Shown here: piece by piece, positions 22,964 through 33,838 of the stretch
Layout: the number at the start of each line of letters is the position of its first letter
Numbering within the stretch: the stretch's first letter is position 1
DNA from: Massospora cicadina
Taxonomy: Eukaryota > Entomophthoromycota > Entomophthoromycetes > Entomophthorales > Entomophthoraceae
Length of the DNA: 64,000 nucleotides
Assembly (NCBI GenBank): GCA_022478985.1
Contig: JAKSZP010012227.1
Location: forward strand, 1 to 64,000
Direction of reading: 5' to 3'
Translations under genes and position numbers: made by a program
The notes under the pieces: generated by a model
Database searches by the model: none
Told to the model about the DNA's origin: nothing
What the model saw: only the letters and a program-made list of their open reading frames with translations

Positions 22964-23792
22964 ATGGGCCTGGGGGTGGTGGCCTTGGATAACATTAGGC
23001 ATTCCATTGCTGTTCAAAGGATAGGGTCATTCGTGTTAGAAAATGCATTTTTTAACGAAAACCTGTTCTCTATCTATGAACCATTTATTAGTGCATATGG
23101 CCTGGATGAGGACACTATTCCAGTATATCAGATTACCCCTAAGAACCCACGTTTGACTTTAACATGATTTGGCGCACTCAGGCAATGGGGAAGGAACTTC
23201 GTTTAAAATATGATCAAGTATATGCACCTGCAGAAGGCATGGTGGTGTATGTGGCCTCAGTATTAAGAGTGGCCAACTATCCCTCCCCTTTTTTGATTCC
23301 AAAACAGATTCTATTGGCGTGCTTGAGCCAGAGGAAGAAATTTTTGGTGAAGTGTTGTTTGGCTACCATTAATAAAGACCATTCCAGGTATTTTCTACTG
23401 ACTACTACACTCTCCTATCCTTTAAGGAAGCTCGCCACTACTATCTTGGTGGATACTGGCACCTCTGGAAACTTTATGGACCAGTACTTAGTCGACTACC
23501 TTGGACTGAGTTACTTGCCAGGTGATGTGGTTAGGGAGGGGCATCCCAAGGTATTCCCAGTCTGAAGATCATTGGGACAGTGGACTATCAGGTTGGCAAG
23601 TACCACTTGTCTGATCACTTCAGTGCGATCAAAAACCTTTTGTTCCTTATCATTTTGGGTGTGGAGTGGTGGAAGAAGTTTGACGTTAGAACTAGCCTGA
23701 AGGAGAATACCCTGTCTCTCACCATGAAGAATGGCCACATATTCATTGTGCCTTTGTCAGAAGAGAATGCTCAGGGCAAATTGCCCCACTAA
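22964..23792 (+). pseudogene. G protease region, degraded upstream part
   Basis: The first open part (22964-23167) has no known motif. The second (23164-23565) contains the retropepsin active site ATTILVDTGTSGNFMDQYLV with DTG intact at 23452-23460. The third (23580-23792) has LIILGVEWWKKFDV, the downstream Ile-Leu-Gly retropepsin motif. Parts are separated by shifts and stops. The protease would cut the polyprotein. The upstream segment is too short for a normal Gag. Confidence 0.78.
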
Positions 23793-23822
23793 CCTCACCG
23801 TCTCCCTTGTCGCCTTGCCGCA

Positions 23823-25339
23823 ATGCAGAAGCCCTCAGTGGAAATTCCTATACCTTCTTGCTTGGAGGGTTTGAAATCCTCTTTTGATGCAGCATCTGTA
23901 AACGCAATCCCTGAGCACTCCGAGCTTGATTGTGACTTTAAGCTCATGGTGGATCTAGTGCGTATCTCTTCCCCTATTTACCAATTGACTGTATGGGAGG
24001 AAGAAGCGTTGGATTTGTGGGTGAAGGAACAGCTGGCCAAAGGTGCGATTTTTCAGTGTACCTCCCCTGTATGCTCCCCCCTACTCTTTGTGGAGAAGTC
24101 TGATGGTACTTTACGCTCCTGCATAGAATATGGTAACCTTAATAACGTTATTGTACCAGACCTCCATCCTATCCCTTTGAATTCACAGATTGCACGCTAT
24201 GTGAAGAAGGCGAATGTCTTCTCCAAGATGGATTGCCTAATGCGTTCAATCAGATCTGGATAAAAAAGGGACAAGAGTGGTTGACCGCATTCTGTACCAG
24301 AAAAGGTATCTTCCAGTTTCAGGACATGCCCTTTAGGCTTAAGAATGCCCCTGCTATCTTTCAAAGCCGCATTGATACTGCGTTGGGGGACCTGTTAGGG
24401 GTATGCGCGGTCGCTTACATGGATGATATCATGGTGTTTTCCCCTGATCAGGAGTCCCATGCATTCCACTATCGGCAAGTGATGGAGCAGTTAAAGGCAG
24501 CCAGCTTTACATTAATGATTTCCAAGTGTGAGTTCTTCAAGTCTCAGGTCATATTTCTGGGCAACTTCGTGTTTGACCAGGGACACATGATAACTCCAGA
24601 CAAGGAGAAGGCGATTTGTGAGTGGCCTACCCCCACCTCAGTCAAGGAATTGAGGAGCTTTTTGGAGACATGCACGTTCCTCAAGAAGTTCACTCCTAAT
24701 CTATCTGAGGTGGCAGCTCCCCTATACAAGGCTAGCAATGCTAAGGTGCTTCAGTGGTCCCCCGTTTTGGAGGATGCTTTTCAAGCAGTGAAGTGCACAC
24801 TATTGTCCACGACAGTTCTTTACCATGTTGACCCTTTGAAGGAGTTCATTGTGTCTACTGATGCCTTCAACTTTGCCATAGCGGCAGCTTTGTTACAGGT
24901 AGGCGAAAAATGGGATAGAGCATCCGGTGGTATATTTTTCTAGGAAAATGTCTTTACCAGAGTTGAATTACGCCGTTTATGATAAGGAGTTATTAGTAGT
25001 GGTGGAGGCGCTGACTTATTGGCATCACCACTTGCATGGCTCATCCCAACCTTTCTGGGTACATACAGACCACTGTGCCTTTCTGTACTACCGCTCTCCT
25101 CATGTCTTAACCCCACGGCAGACTGTTGGCATGAGACCCTTGCTCAATTCGCATTCACATATGAGTTCATCAAGAGCAAGGATAATGGTTTGGCGGATGC
25201 TTTGAGCCGCAAACCTGCTCTAGCGCCCAATACCAAAGAGGAAGAAGTTCACAACACCCAGGTGATGATTCCTCCAAGTAAACTTCTGCCTCAACGACCC
25301 TCTCCCCTGGCCAACGAGCCAGCGCTTGTACCTCTGTAA
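23823..25339 (+). pseudogene. G reverse transcriptase and RNase H
   Basis: RT opens with AIPEHSELDCDFKLMVDLV and LFVEKSDGTLRSCIEYGNLN (23823-24240). A frameshift near 24235 falls in the block NVFSKMD-NAFNQIWI, then LTAFCTRKGIFQFQDMPF, NAPAIFQSRIDTALGDLL and the intact catalytic YMDD (24416-24427). The connection domain (FLGNFVFDQGHMITPDKEKA) follows. RNase H has VSTDAFNFAIAAALLQVGEK, with TDA kept. A stop after GGIFF at 24943 and a shift near 25130 interrupt before SKDNGLADALSRKPA. One of the most complete enzymes in the window. Confidence 0.87.
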
Positions 25340-25357
25340 AACGCGGAGGAATATAGT

Positions 25358-26862
25358 ATGTTAAGGAAGGTAGTCCTTTATCAGCCGCTGGAAGCGGAAT
25401 ATACTACGTTACTTACTAAGTGCGAGTTGAATCAAGAGGATCTCTCCAGGGTCTATCACATGAAGGATGAGATGGTGTGGTTCCAGGGGCGCCTATGGGT
25501 TCATGCTGGATCACTTCGCCTGGAAATCATCTGGGACCGTCATGATGGATTTACCATTGGTCATCATGGTAAAGCGAAGACATTAGAGTTATTCTGGCGC
25601 ACATACATTTGGAAGGGCTTGCCTGCTCAGGTGGGGCGGTACTGTAAGGAATGTTTAGTATGCAACCAAATGAAGCCAAATCGTCAACCTTTAGCGGGGT
25701 TGTTGGTACCTGTCCACAAAGCTGAAGGGCCCTAGACTTCCCTATCAGTGGATTTTATTGCAGAACTACCAGTCTCAGATGGTTAAGATGCCATAATGGT
25801 TGTGGTGGATTGGTTTACAAAGTTCGCCCACTTCATTCCGTGAAGAACCACAATAAGCGGGGCTGAGATGGCCAGGCTTTTCGTCATGCATGTGTTTGCG
25901 CTCCATGGAGTTCCCCAAGAGATTATCAGTGACCGGGGACCTCAGTTTACCTCTGCCTTTTGGGAAGAGTTGTGTAAGACTCTCCAGATTAGCCCTTGCC
26001 ATTTGACTGCCTATCACCCACAATCAGATGGGCAGACCAAGCGAGTGAACCAGTGCTTGGAGTAGATCCTGCGGTGTTACACCGCCGCAGATCATTCAGA
26101 TTGGGCTTCTCATCTTCCAATGGCCCAGTTTAGCTACAATAATACCTTACACTCCTCGATCAGTTGCTCCCCATTTTTTGTCAGCCATGGTTTTAACCCC
26201 ACCTTTAACATGGAGATCAGCTGTGGGTCTAAGGTTGAAGCAGTGGTGGACTTTACCAAGACAATCAATAAGATCCACCAGGGGGTTTCCACAATCTTGG
26301 AGGCGGCAATGCAGGTGTGTAAGGTGAACGCTGATGGGAAGTGCCAAGTGGGTCCTGCATATAAGGAAGGGGATCTAGTGATTCTTGATGCTTGTAACAT
26401 CCCCATCAAGCGGCCATGCAAGAAGCTAGGAACTAATAGGATTGGCCCTTACCACGTTGTTAGAAAGGTGGGCCATGTCTCATACCGCTGGATCTTCCCC
26501 CTTCATTTTGGATCTTCTAAGTGTTTCATGAAAACAAACTCACATTGTTTGAGGGCCCTCCACCAGAGATTCCCTGGCCTATCTTGTGGATGGGGCGCCT
26601 ATGTGGGAGGTGGATGAGATAGTTGCCTCCCGCCGCGTTAAAAGAATACTGGAGTACCTGGTATCCTGGAAGGGCTTTGATGCTGCGGAGAACAGTTGGG
26701 TTCCAGCGCTTGACTGTGTGCATGCCCAAGATCTTATTGAAGCCTTCCACGAGCATTTCCCCCAGGATGCGGGATCTCAACCCAAACCAACCATTGCCGC
26801 CATGAAGTTGGACCCTGCACAAGAACTTTTCCCTTGCGCAAGCCCCTGGAGGGGGGGTTGAG
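25358..26862 (+). pseudogene. G integrase with GPY/F-type end and chromodomain
   Basis: The H2C2 finger region has IIWDRHDGFTIGHHGKAKTL and YCKECLVCNQMKP (25358-25735). The core has the first Asp in VDFIAELPVSDG (25751-25753), the second in ISDRGPQFTSAFWEEL, and the usual Glu changed to Lys in DGQTKRVNQCLE (AAG at 26039-26041), so the triad is D-D-K. Stops at 25733, 25783, 25843 and 26063 interrupt the core. The C-terminal part has GDLVILDACNIP and RIGPYHVVRKVGH. A chromodomain follows (26601-26768: EVDEIVASRRVKRILEYLVS, WKGFDAAENSWVP), which in related chromoviruses targets insertion to marked chromatin. Confidence 0.88.
26601..26768 (+). other. Chromodomain at the integrase C-terminus of G
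   Basis: The pattern VDEIVASRRVKRILEYLVSW, KGFDAAENSW and DLIEAFHEHF is that of a chromodomain with its aromatic positions (Tyr, Trp, Trp) present, fused to the end of integrase as in chromoviruses of fungi and plants. It is one frame over from the integrase end. Confidence 0.88.
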
Positions 26863-26870
26863 TCCCATCA

Positions 26871-26884
26871 GGAGGAGAGGGTAA
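26871..26884 (+). other. Polypurine tract of G
   Basis: AGGAGGAGAGGGTAA-type purine run directly before the TGTCATGG start of the 3' LTR, the plus-strand primer for reverse transcription. Confidence 0.7.
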
Positions 26885-27738
26885 TGTCATGGTCCCAAGA
26901 CATCATAATAGGGACTGACCCCAAGGACAAGGCTTGCGCCAAGAGGCCCAGAAGGTGAAATTACAGGGCCTCCCAGACCTGAAGCACACCCTAGACCAGC
27001 GCTGGGTACGGGCAAAATATGCCCAGGTTGGTCCTAGTGGGGTGCCCAGTGTCCAGCCCCTGATGTCGGAGAAAGTGTTTAAATGAACTATCTACCAAAT
27101 AAAGGTGGACGATTCAATTTGGTTAGTTGAGGAATGGGGTTTCAAAACCCATTCCATCTACGAAATAATGTGCTCAGGTCGAATCCAACTTCAATTGATC
27201 ACTCAAGTGAAGTCAGTTTCAGCCTATTCAACTAATTCAGTTGGCAGTATTGCCCTATTGGTGAGTCAGTGCTTGGGCCCACTGCGGCATAACCCCAATT
27301 CCCCCATCCAAGCTTAAATACATTTTCCCCGACCAACATTCCTTGTTGGTCAACTTACTAAATAAACCTTTCCCCATTTACGTTATTTTTCAGATTTTAT
27401 GATATTCCAAAATCTCCTGTGCGTGCACCTCTTTGATGAGGTCTCGCGCTCTGTTGCTCTCGCCATTGCAAGTACATTGCATCTCACACCTCGTGCACCA
27501 TTTGTTCACCCAGGTTCCCTCTAACCTGGATCTCTTAGCCCCTTCAATATGTGCACCGTGTCAATTTTAATGGGGTTTTTATCATGAAACTCGCCATTCT
27601 ATGCCTAAGCTGTTATTGATCCAGAACACTCTGCTGGGCTTTAACGACTTTGGCCCTAACAGCTAAGTCCTTGGCGTTGGCCTTGTGCACTGTGCACTAC
27701 CACTCTGAGAACAGGAGAGTTATAGAACTCTCCTTACA
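26885..27738 (+). repeat. 3' LTR of G
   Basis: 854 bp, TGTCATGG to CTCCTTACA, uninterrupted, followed by the TCCTC duplication at 27739-27743. See the 5' LTR for the mosaic identity pattern. Confidence 0.9.
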
Positions 27739-27743
27739 TCCTC

Positions 27744-28249
27744 CTCCTCATTTGTATGCTCACCATCCCCCAAGCATTTGTGGTCACAATCCTCATTTCT
27801 GTCTGCCCGATCCATGGGTATGAAGATTAGCATTACTGGGCTATGGATTAAATCACATACTGAGGTCTGTTTGTTAGCTGAAGATGACGTCAATGGTGGG
27901 CGGGGGTTATTACTCAGCTTTCAGGGGCCGGTTGGTTGGGAATGGGATTATATTCCTGGGCATCCTGTGCACCAGGAATTCAGTTGTCATCCCCATCTCT
28001 ATATTGATGGATAATGGGGATAGTTTTATGATTGGGTCCAGGTCCCCCATGTCCCCTACTGGTGGAGCGATGGATTCCCCCTCCTCCATCATTCAGGTTC
28101 TCTTCCCTTCATTCAATTTGTCAGCTGCACTCAATTTTTTAGTTGGTGATCATCTGGCCAACTTTGCCAATTTTGTTGCATCTACTGATTTTTGCTCGTC
28201 TCCTCAGGCTTATTTGCCAATGACTTCTAATTCAATTTAGTATTCACAT
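27744..28249 (-). pseudogene. LINE-2 ORF1-ORF2 junction, degraded
   Basis: Between the right TSD of G and the ORF1 tail, short minus-strand open parts (for example VGDMGDLDPIIKLSPLS near 28060) show no clear motif. By position this should hold the end of ORF1 and the first residues of the endonuclease. The endonuclease continues on the other side of G at 20690. Confidence 0.4.
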
Positions 28250-28662
28250 TCAGCTTGTCAGGCTTTGATTTCGATTTATTGGCATCCTGCTCCATCCCTT
28301 CTTGGGGAATTTCTTTGGGTTCACCTTTTGCCATCTTTCCTCCTTGCAGATCATCCATTCCGCTTGAGATGGGCATGGCTCTGTTGGTTTGGGTTCCATT
28401 CCTTTGTCCATTATGTATGATTCAGGGCTTAGATTTATAAATGGCTCATCGTCCACTTTGGGTTGCTTGGCCACTTCTCGCTCTCATGCTTCCCTATGCG
28501 CCAGGTCCAATTCTTGTTGGCGTTTCATGTCCCTGACCTCCGTTAGGTTGCACGGGATCCATTCTCTAGCTTTTGGGTGGAGGATAGTCTTGGTACTAAC
28601 CTTGGTGACCCCCTGACGGGGTCATATTCATACTCCCGAGTTGTTTTACCTTTGCAGTGATG

Positions 28663-28704
28663 GCATTGAGCCATTGTGTGGCCGGTCTGGTAACAGAACA
28701 GGCA
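28663..28704 (-). other. CCHC knuckle of LINE-2 ORF1
   Basis: CLFCYQTGHTMAQC fits CX2CX4HX4C on the minus strand with all ligands kept. Confidence 0.82.
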
Positions 28705-29183
28705 CACTTCTTTGGCATCTTCTTGTTCAATGTACATTACCCTGTTTGGGCTGGTCAGGCAGATGAATTGGGGCAGGGCTAGTTTGTTCATCTTCATTCA
28801 GGGTGCCTGTTCATAAAGCACTTCCACTGTCCAGGGGTGGAGGCTCTTTGTGATATAATTGCTGCCAGCTTGCCAAAATTCTTGTACTACCCCATAGTAC
28901 AATAATCCAGTTAAGATCACTTCATGCACCCACTCCCTTTCATGATTGGTTGGGAGGTTCTGGAATGCTACCCACCTTGCTGTTTGGTTGGCGTATCTGG
29001 TCGGCTCTGTTCACAGATAAATCTCCTTATACATGATGCCAATCGTGAGGAGTTTCTTGCAGTCAAATTTTCCTGGAATCACTATATTGATATACCCCAT
29101 TAAGGTACCCAGTGGTGGTCAAAGTCCCCTCCTGTTAGGACTTCATCAAGGTCCTGATAAATTGAATTTATCAGGTCGCTTCA

Positions 29184-29202
29184 CTCCTCCTCCTCCTCCT
29201 CC
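29184..29202. repeat. (TCC)n microsatellite
   Basis: About six TCC units in a row inside LINE-2 ORF1. Likely local slippage, with no functional meaning evident. Confidence 0.8.
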
Positions 29203-31450
29203 ACTAGCTGCAGATGGATTTTGATGGCGTCCTTTAGGTATGATTTTGGCGCTTAGCGGTTTGTAAAGTCTCCGCTGATCAACTGGAAGATATATTTGGT
29301 GTGGTTTCCTGTTTCATTCCAGGTGTTGTCATCATTGTGTTCTGCCGCTGCGCTGTAGGACTTGGTTTTTCGCGCTTGATTTGTGCACATCAGTGGGGGT
29401 CTTCCCCTTCAAAAATCCAGCTTACTGATTTATCTAGGCTGAATCCCCAATTGAGAAACGCTTTGATCTGATGAATGCTGATACCTTGGTGACTGATACT
29501 TTTAGCCGTTTACACTCCAATCTTGAGATTTTGCCACTTGAGGGCATCCGTCAGTGAGATTCCAGTCAAGTACCACTTGAGGGCGGATTCTGGGCCGCAC
29601 GTTGGGTGTAGGTATTTTTGAAGGACCTCCAGCGTAACTGAACTATGCTGGCACCAGTCACTTACTGTGACACTACTACAGCCCTCATCTGTAAATATTC
29701 ATGCCATGGCTGCTGGAACTCCCGCCTCGCTCCATTAAAAATGTTTCAGAGGGGGTGAAACCTTCGGCGGTGTATGGGCAGCTAGCATCAGTTCCCGGAA
29801 GGATTGCTTCCAATTCCAGATGGTTTTGATGCGGATTCCCACTTTGAGCCATTCTCAGCCCAGGTTCGAGGTCATGACCCCTTTCGTCACCATTGCCACC
29901 TGTGGTGAAATCTTGTGTTTCATCCACAGTTGGGTTGACTCTGGGGTGAGCCCCACTGTGTCCCAGTCTGCAGCTTTGGCGATTGTTGCAACGTCATGCC
30001 ATATTTTCCACTTTTTGATAGGGAAGGGTCAGCCTCTAAGGAGTTTGTGAATTGGTTTTGTCACCCCCAGATCTGCCCATTCATGCACTAGGTCCATACT
30101 GGATCCCGCTCAGAACCAGTAACTTATTTCCATTGGTGTGAATCTGTTGGCGGACCAGTTAATGGCTTCTTTTAGCGACCAATCCCAGAAGGGTCCCCAC
30201 TCCACCACTTTTTCCTTCATCCTGCCCGCTTTCATCAGGTCTGATGCAGTGGCTGGTGGGATTCAGGTGTATGACTGGTGTAGGGCCTCGGTGAACTTGA
30301 ACCCAGCTGTGATCCATGGTAGTGCCTCCTCTGGGGAGAATGTGGTATTATACCATTCCAGTGCTGTGTCTACTGGAATGGTATGTTGGGCTCATTCAAG
30401 GGCAGTTGAGACATTCAGGAATTGTTTCACATAATTGGCTAATTTTATTGGGTTGAAGCCCAAGCTCCCAATGGCTTGAGCGGATCACGCTGTAATACAG
30501 GCCTTGTTATACTCCATTGTATTTAAAAGGTCAATGCTAGCATCCATCAAGGCCTTCACATCCGCCAGTTTTAGATCTTCATGAATTGTGGCCTTTATCA
30601 CCTTGTTCTTCAAGGGGATTTTCATCCATTCCAGGGTATCTTCAGTCCAAACCCATGATGCATTGGAGAGTACCATTATGTCAATCAAGATTTAGGTATT
30701 GAGCCAGCATTTGGCCATTCTGGCGGAAAACATGTGGTCTCGCCAAGTAGACACAATGTCCAGTTTGATATTTTGGAGACCCATTCAGTCACCGTTGAGT
30801 ACGGGAACTGGAAGGCCTCCCATTGTTTGATTTCATGGGCAGACATGCTGCGATGTGCTAACATATCTGTCTGAACTGAGGTATATCTCACTGGAGCCCT
30901 GGCCACCGACTTGACCACTGTTGGTGTTTTGACCCCTTCCAGTAGCATTTTTAGTTTTTTTGCCAATTTTTCTCAAGTGTCCAATCCCTCAGATTCAGTC
31001 CCTGGTATAGCTTCACCCCATCAGGGTTGGTCCCCAATGATTTGTACTGGTTCAGTGATTGATTTCGTTTTATTCTAGCTCCCTCTGTCGACTTGAAGTT
31101 GTCAGGGATTGTTCCTGATGGCCCATTCAGATTCAGCCATTGATTCTTAGTTGAGCTTGCCCCCACTATCAACCTGAATTCATTGGGAATTGCACCTGAT
31201 GGTGCATCGGTGATCATGTTCAATAATTTGCTCAGGTTGCTGGATCAATATTTGTCGTGGACTGTTCTCCACCCAACTGGATATTGTCAGAACTGGTGCC
31301 CAACTTCTCCTTCAAGCAAATACTCTGAGCATATTCAGTAAGTTTCTCCATATCGGCAAAAACTTTTTTGTCATTTCCCTGTTGGTTTGGGCAGCTGATT
31401 TTTGGTGATTGAATCTGAGTAAGTTTTAGATCCAACCAATACTTCATCCA

Positions 31451-32018
31451 GATTTTTTTTGGTTTTTACAAAAAATTGTTTTACCTTGCGAGGCCCTGAT
31501 CCCCTCTACTGATTGAGGTTTGGTGGGGAATATTCCTGATACTGCTGTTTCTTGGTGTCGCTCCTCACTCCCCAAGGGTAACTCATGCCATCTGGTTGTT
31601 GGCGGACACTGATCCTAGGGAGTCAGTCCCACTATCTGCACTTGTCACAAGGGTTTTTCTGTGACCCTTCATCACGTTCATGCATTTCATCATCATTCAA
31701 GCCGCCAAATCGTTATTTGATGTGTATGGGTTGTTCAGGCCTTCCCCATTATTAGTCATATGGAGTCCTAGGCCAGCGGGAAATCTGTCAGATAGTACGT
31801 CCATCTTGGCATACTTCATTATTAATATATATCGGTGCAAGCAAGCTATAATTTCTATGTGCTTTGCACAGATGGGCGGATTGACTTCCTTACGCTTGAA
31901 TGGTTGACTGTGGTGTACTGCTCTATATTTGCAGTACTCACTGGCAGGTGGATATTCTTTCTATACTTGTTCTAGTCACTTTTAAATTAAAAGTGATGTT
32001 TGCCAGAGAAAAAAGGGC
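31451..32018 (-). other. LINE-2 5' leader
   Basis: A stretch between the first ORF1 segment and the right-hand 17-bp TSD. It contains no recognisable coding sequence and would hold the internal promoter of a full-length LINE. Confidence 0.5.
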
Positions 32019-32383
32019 GCATCTAATGATGATTTAGCTGACTTAAATCTGAGTTCAGCGGAAATTTATCCCAACGCCAACTGCCATTAATGATGATTGT
32101 GGGATCTTCTGGCGGAAAGCCAGTGTTTGTGTTATCAATCATCTGATTATGAAATTTCTGCCTAATTTGGAGTACCAGCAACTTATGCTGAAGATGCTCG
32201 AAGTATTTATTGTAAAAGTAACTTATATACAGCTGACCAGAGACTTAAGCCAAGGATGAGTTGACCTAATATTTATTGAAAAAGATGATCAGATTGGAAA
32301 AATAGGTATAATGGATGACTAATGATTGGATGTATTTTTGGATTGATGGCCAATGGGTTGTGATTAGGCGCAGTAGCCTAGGG

Positions 32384-32392
32384 TATAAATAG
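32384..32392 (+). promoter_or_regulatory. TATA box of the L2 LTR family
   Basis: TATAAATAG follows a GGCGCAGTAGCCTA-type stretch and is conserved in all three L2 copies (also 21912-21920 and 35418-35426), with an AATAAAGAT-type signal shortly downstream. Likely the promoter of the L2 parent element. Confidence 0.65.
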
Positions 32393-32868
32393 TTGGCATT
32401 CCCTTATAATAAAGATCCCTCTTTCGCCCATATTAGCTTATTTGTTAGTAGCTAGTCTTCTAGATTAGGAAAAGGTGGGACTGGAGATCCCTGAAGTAGG
32501 AGTGGGGTGGCATGCCTGATGTGGCTATGCTTCTAGCTCCCATACCTCAGCCCTGTGAGGAACCAATGGGAAGCTGGCCAACTGGCCACCAACGATGATG
32601 TGCTGCTGGCCATCAGCCTTAAGGGTGGTGCGGCATGGGAGTGCCATAACCACCCAGGATGAGGGATGAACGCTGGGACACACCCAAGATGGACCATGGG
32701 GATAAGGCAAAGTTGTTGGTCTTCTGTGTTAGTGGTTTGGACATGGACTTGTAGGGGGTTGGTAGACCTATGAAGGCAAAACAGCAAAGGTCAATCAGTC
32801 TCCATACTGGTTGGCCTGGCGTACTACTGGAGCCCACCGTTTAAAAAAAGAAATTTTCTGACATGGTC

Positions 32869-33154
32869 CCATTATTTGTTGGAAGAGGGGGATCAGTTTA
32901 GATCTATACTATGGGTGCTGCCACAATTCCGCAATGAAGTAATCTGGGCTCATCATGACCCTCAAGTGGTGGGTCATCCAGGAATTAATAAATTCCTAGA
33001 CTTGGTAAAGCGAATGTACAACTTGCCAGGGATCTCTAAGGATATTCAGGCATGGATTACTGTTGTGTAATGTGCGCACAAACGAAGTATGAGCACTCCA
33101 GTTGGAATGGACTTCTTTATCCCCTGCATCAGGCTGAGAGACCATGGACTTTGG
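32869..33154 (+). pseudogene. H piece 2: integrase zinc-finger domain
   Basis: Coding resumes right of the L2a TSD with LLEEGDQFRSILWVLPQFRN, then EVIWAHHDPQVVGHPGINK and KRMYNLPGISKDIQAW, the first half of a Ty3/gypsy H2C2 finger. A stop at 33068 and shifts lead to LYPLHQAERPWT, the run-up to the integrase core. It ends at the TTTGG duplication of the next insertion. Confidence 0.78.
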
Positions 33155-33833
33155 TGTAACGGTCAGATTGAACTGATCATTACATTTTGACTTGAGATTT
33201 AGATTTCTGAATATTTTGTCAAAACGCTATTTTGGGGGTTTTGAGGTTCATGCTGGCTTATTGCTGGGATGTGCCCCTCCTGAGCTATTCTTTATGCTCC
33301 TTGGGGCACAAAGAAAAGTGTAAAGGCTCCCCAGAAGAGCAACCTTAAAAGGTCAGGCCTTCGCAATTTGAACTCAGTGCAAAATTATCTCTCTCTTATT
33401 CATTTCCTGTCCTTGCCTGGGTCTCTCTGGTAGCCTCAGGGATGCTCTTGCCTTGTCTTAAATAGTATCCCACGGTGAACTTAATTTTGTATCCTTAACA
33501 AAAAAAGTTGGGATTTGGTGGAGAACTGATCTTACATATACTCCGGTTCTTTCATGTGTTGTTCACAGTGCCCTATGTTATTGGAAATAAATTTTGTCAG
33601 CATGTTTATTTCAAAAATAATTAAAGCTAGGCTAATTTAGGGATTAAATCTTTGCTTACCTATGTACATCTTTCTAGTTTTCGAATTTCCCTAAATCCAA
33701 GGTTGAATTGGTGAGTATGATGATTCAAAACACTTAGCTCAAGGGAATCTCATATCAGACAATCTTTTGGTGTCCATCCGACAATCTGAAGGAAAGATGG
33801 CGGTCAAAAACTGGGACGTTTCCATCCATTACA
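33155..33833. repeat. Orphan solo LTR (679 bp) inside the H integrase
   Basis: Begins TGTAACGGTC and ends CATTACA, with TGTAA/TTACA inverted ends and the 5-bp duplication TTTGG at 33150-33154 and 33834-33838. It contains no coding sequence. Removing it joins the two halves of the H integrase. No second copy is in the window, so its parent element is unknown and its orientation is undetermined. Confidence 0.75.
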
Positions 33834-33838
33834 TTTGG

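Larger units (their letters stand above)
20722..27738 (+). mobile_element. G: chromodomain Ty3/gypsy element (chromovirus)
   Basis: Two LTRs (856 bp after removing an insertion, and 854 bp) with a 5-bp TSD enclose about 4.25 kb encoding protease, RT, RNase H, integrase and chromodomain on the plus strand. No Gag capsid or knuckle was found, so the internal region looks internally deleted at its 5' end. It inserted into LINE-2 and later received the L2b solo LTR in its 5' LTR. It is the best-preserved LTR element here. Confidence 0.9.
28250..31450 (-). pseudogene. LINE-2 ORF1, unusually long, degraded, with CCHC knuckle
   Basis: A chain of minus-strand open parts spans about 3.2 kb: KYWLDLKLTQIQSPKISCPN (from 31447), NMITDAPSGAIPNEFRLIVG (31220), VARAPVRYTSVQTDMLAHRS (30900), MIDIMVLSNASWVWTEDTLE (30688), then a knuckle CLFCYQTGHTMAQC (28663-28704) and a polar tail down to 28250. 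It is much longer than LINE-1 ORF1. The role would be RNA binding in the LINE particle. The N-terminal two thirds match no family I recognise. The chain is joined by eye across stops, so its exact limits are unsure. Confidence 0.6.
16941..32018 (-). mobile_element. LINE-2: large non-LTR retrotransposon, split by element G
   Basis: Bounded by a 17-bp TSD (16924-16940 and 32019-32035, GCATCTRATGATGATTT, one mismatch). Without G and its duplication the element is about 8 kb. On the minus strand it reads a leader, a very long ORF1 (about 31450-28250) with a CCHC knuckle, and ORF2 with endonuclease, RT and a zinc-binding end (about 20690-17475). G separates ORF1 from the start of ORF2. It is much more decayed than LINE-1, and RT catalytic residues are lost. 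The 3' end is at 16941. Confidence 0.83.
11417..32863 (+). repeat. L2a solo LTR, split by LINE-1 and LINE-2
   Basis: Three pieces, 11417-11539, 16832-16940 and 32036-32863, together make about 1060 bp. This matches the lengths of L2b (1053) and L2c (1061), and all three copies align. The termini are TGTCAGAAA and TTTCTGACA, near-perfect inverted ends. Internal marks include GCTAATCGCCTAGTT and a TATAAATAG box at 32384-32392. Flanking TGGTC duplications show it is a solo LTR, not one end of a flanked element. Confidence 0.85.
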
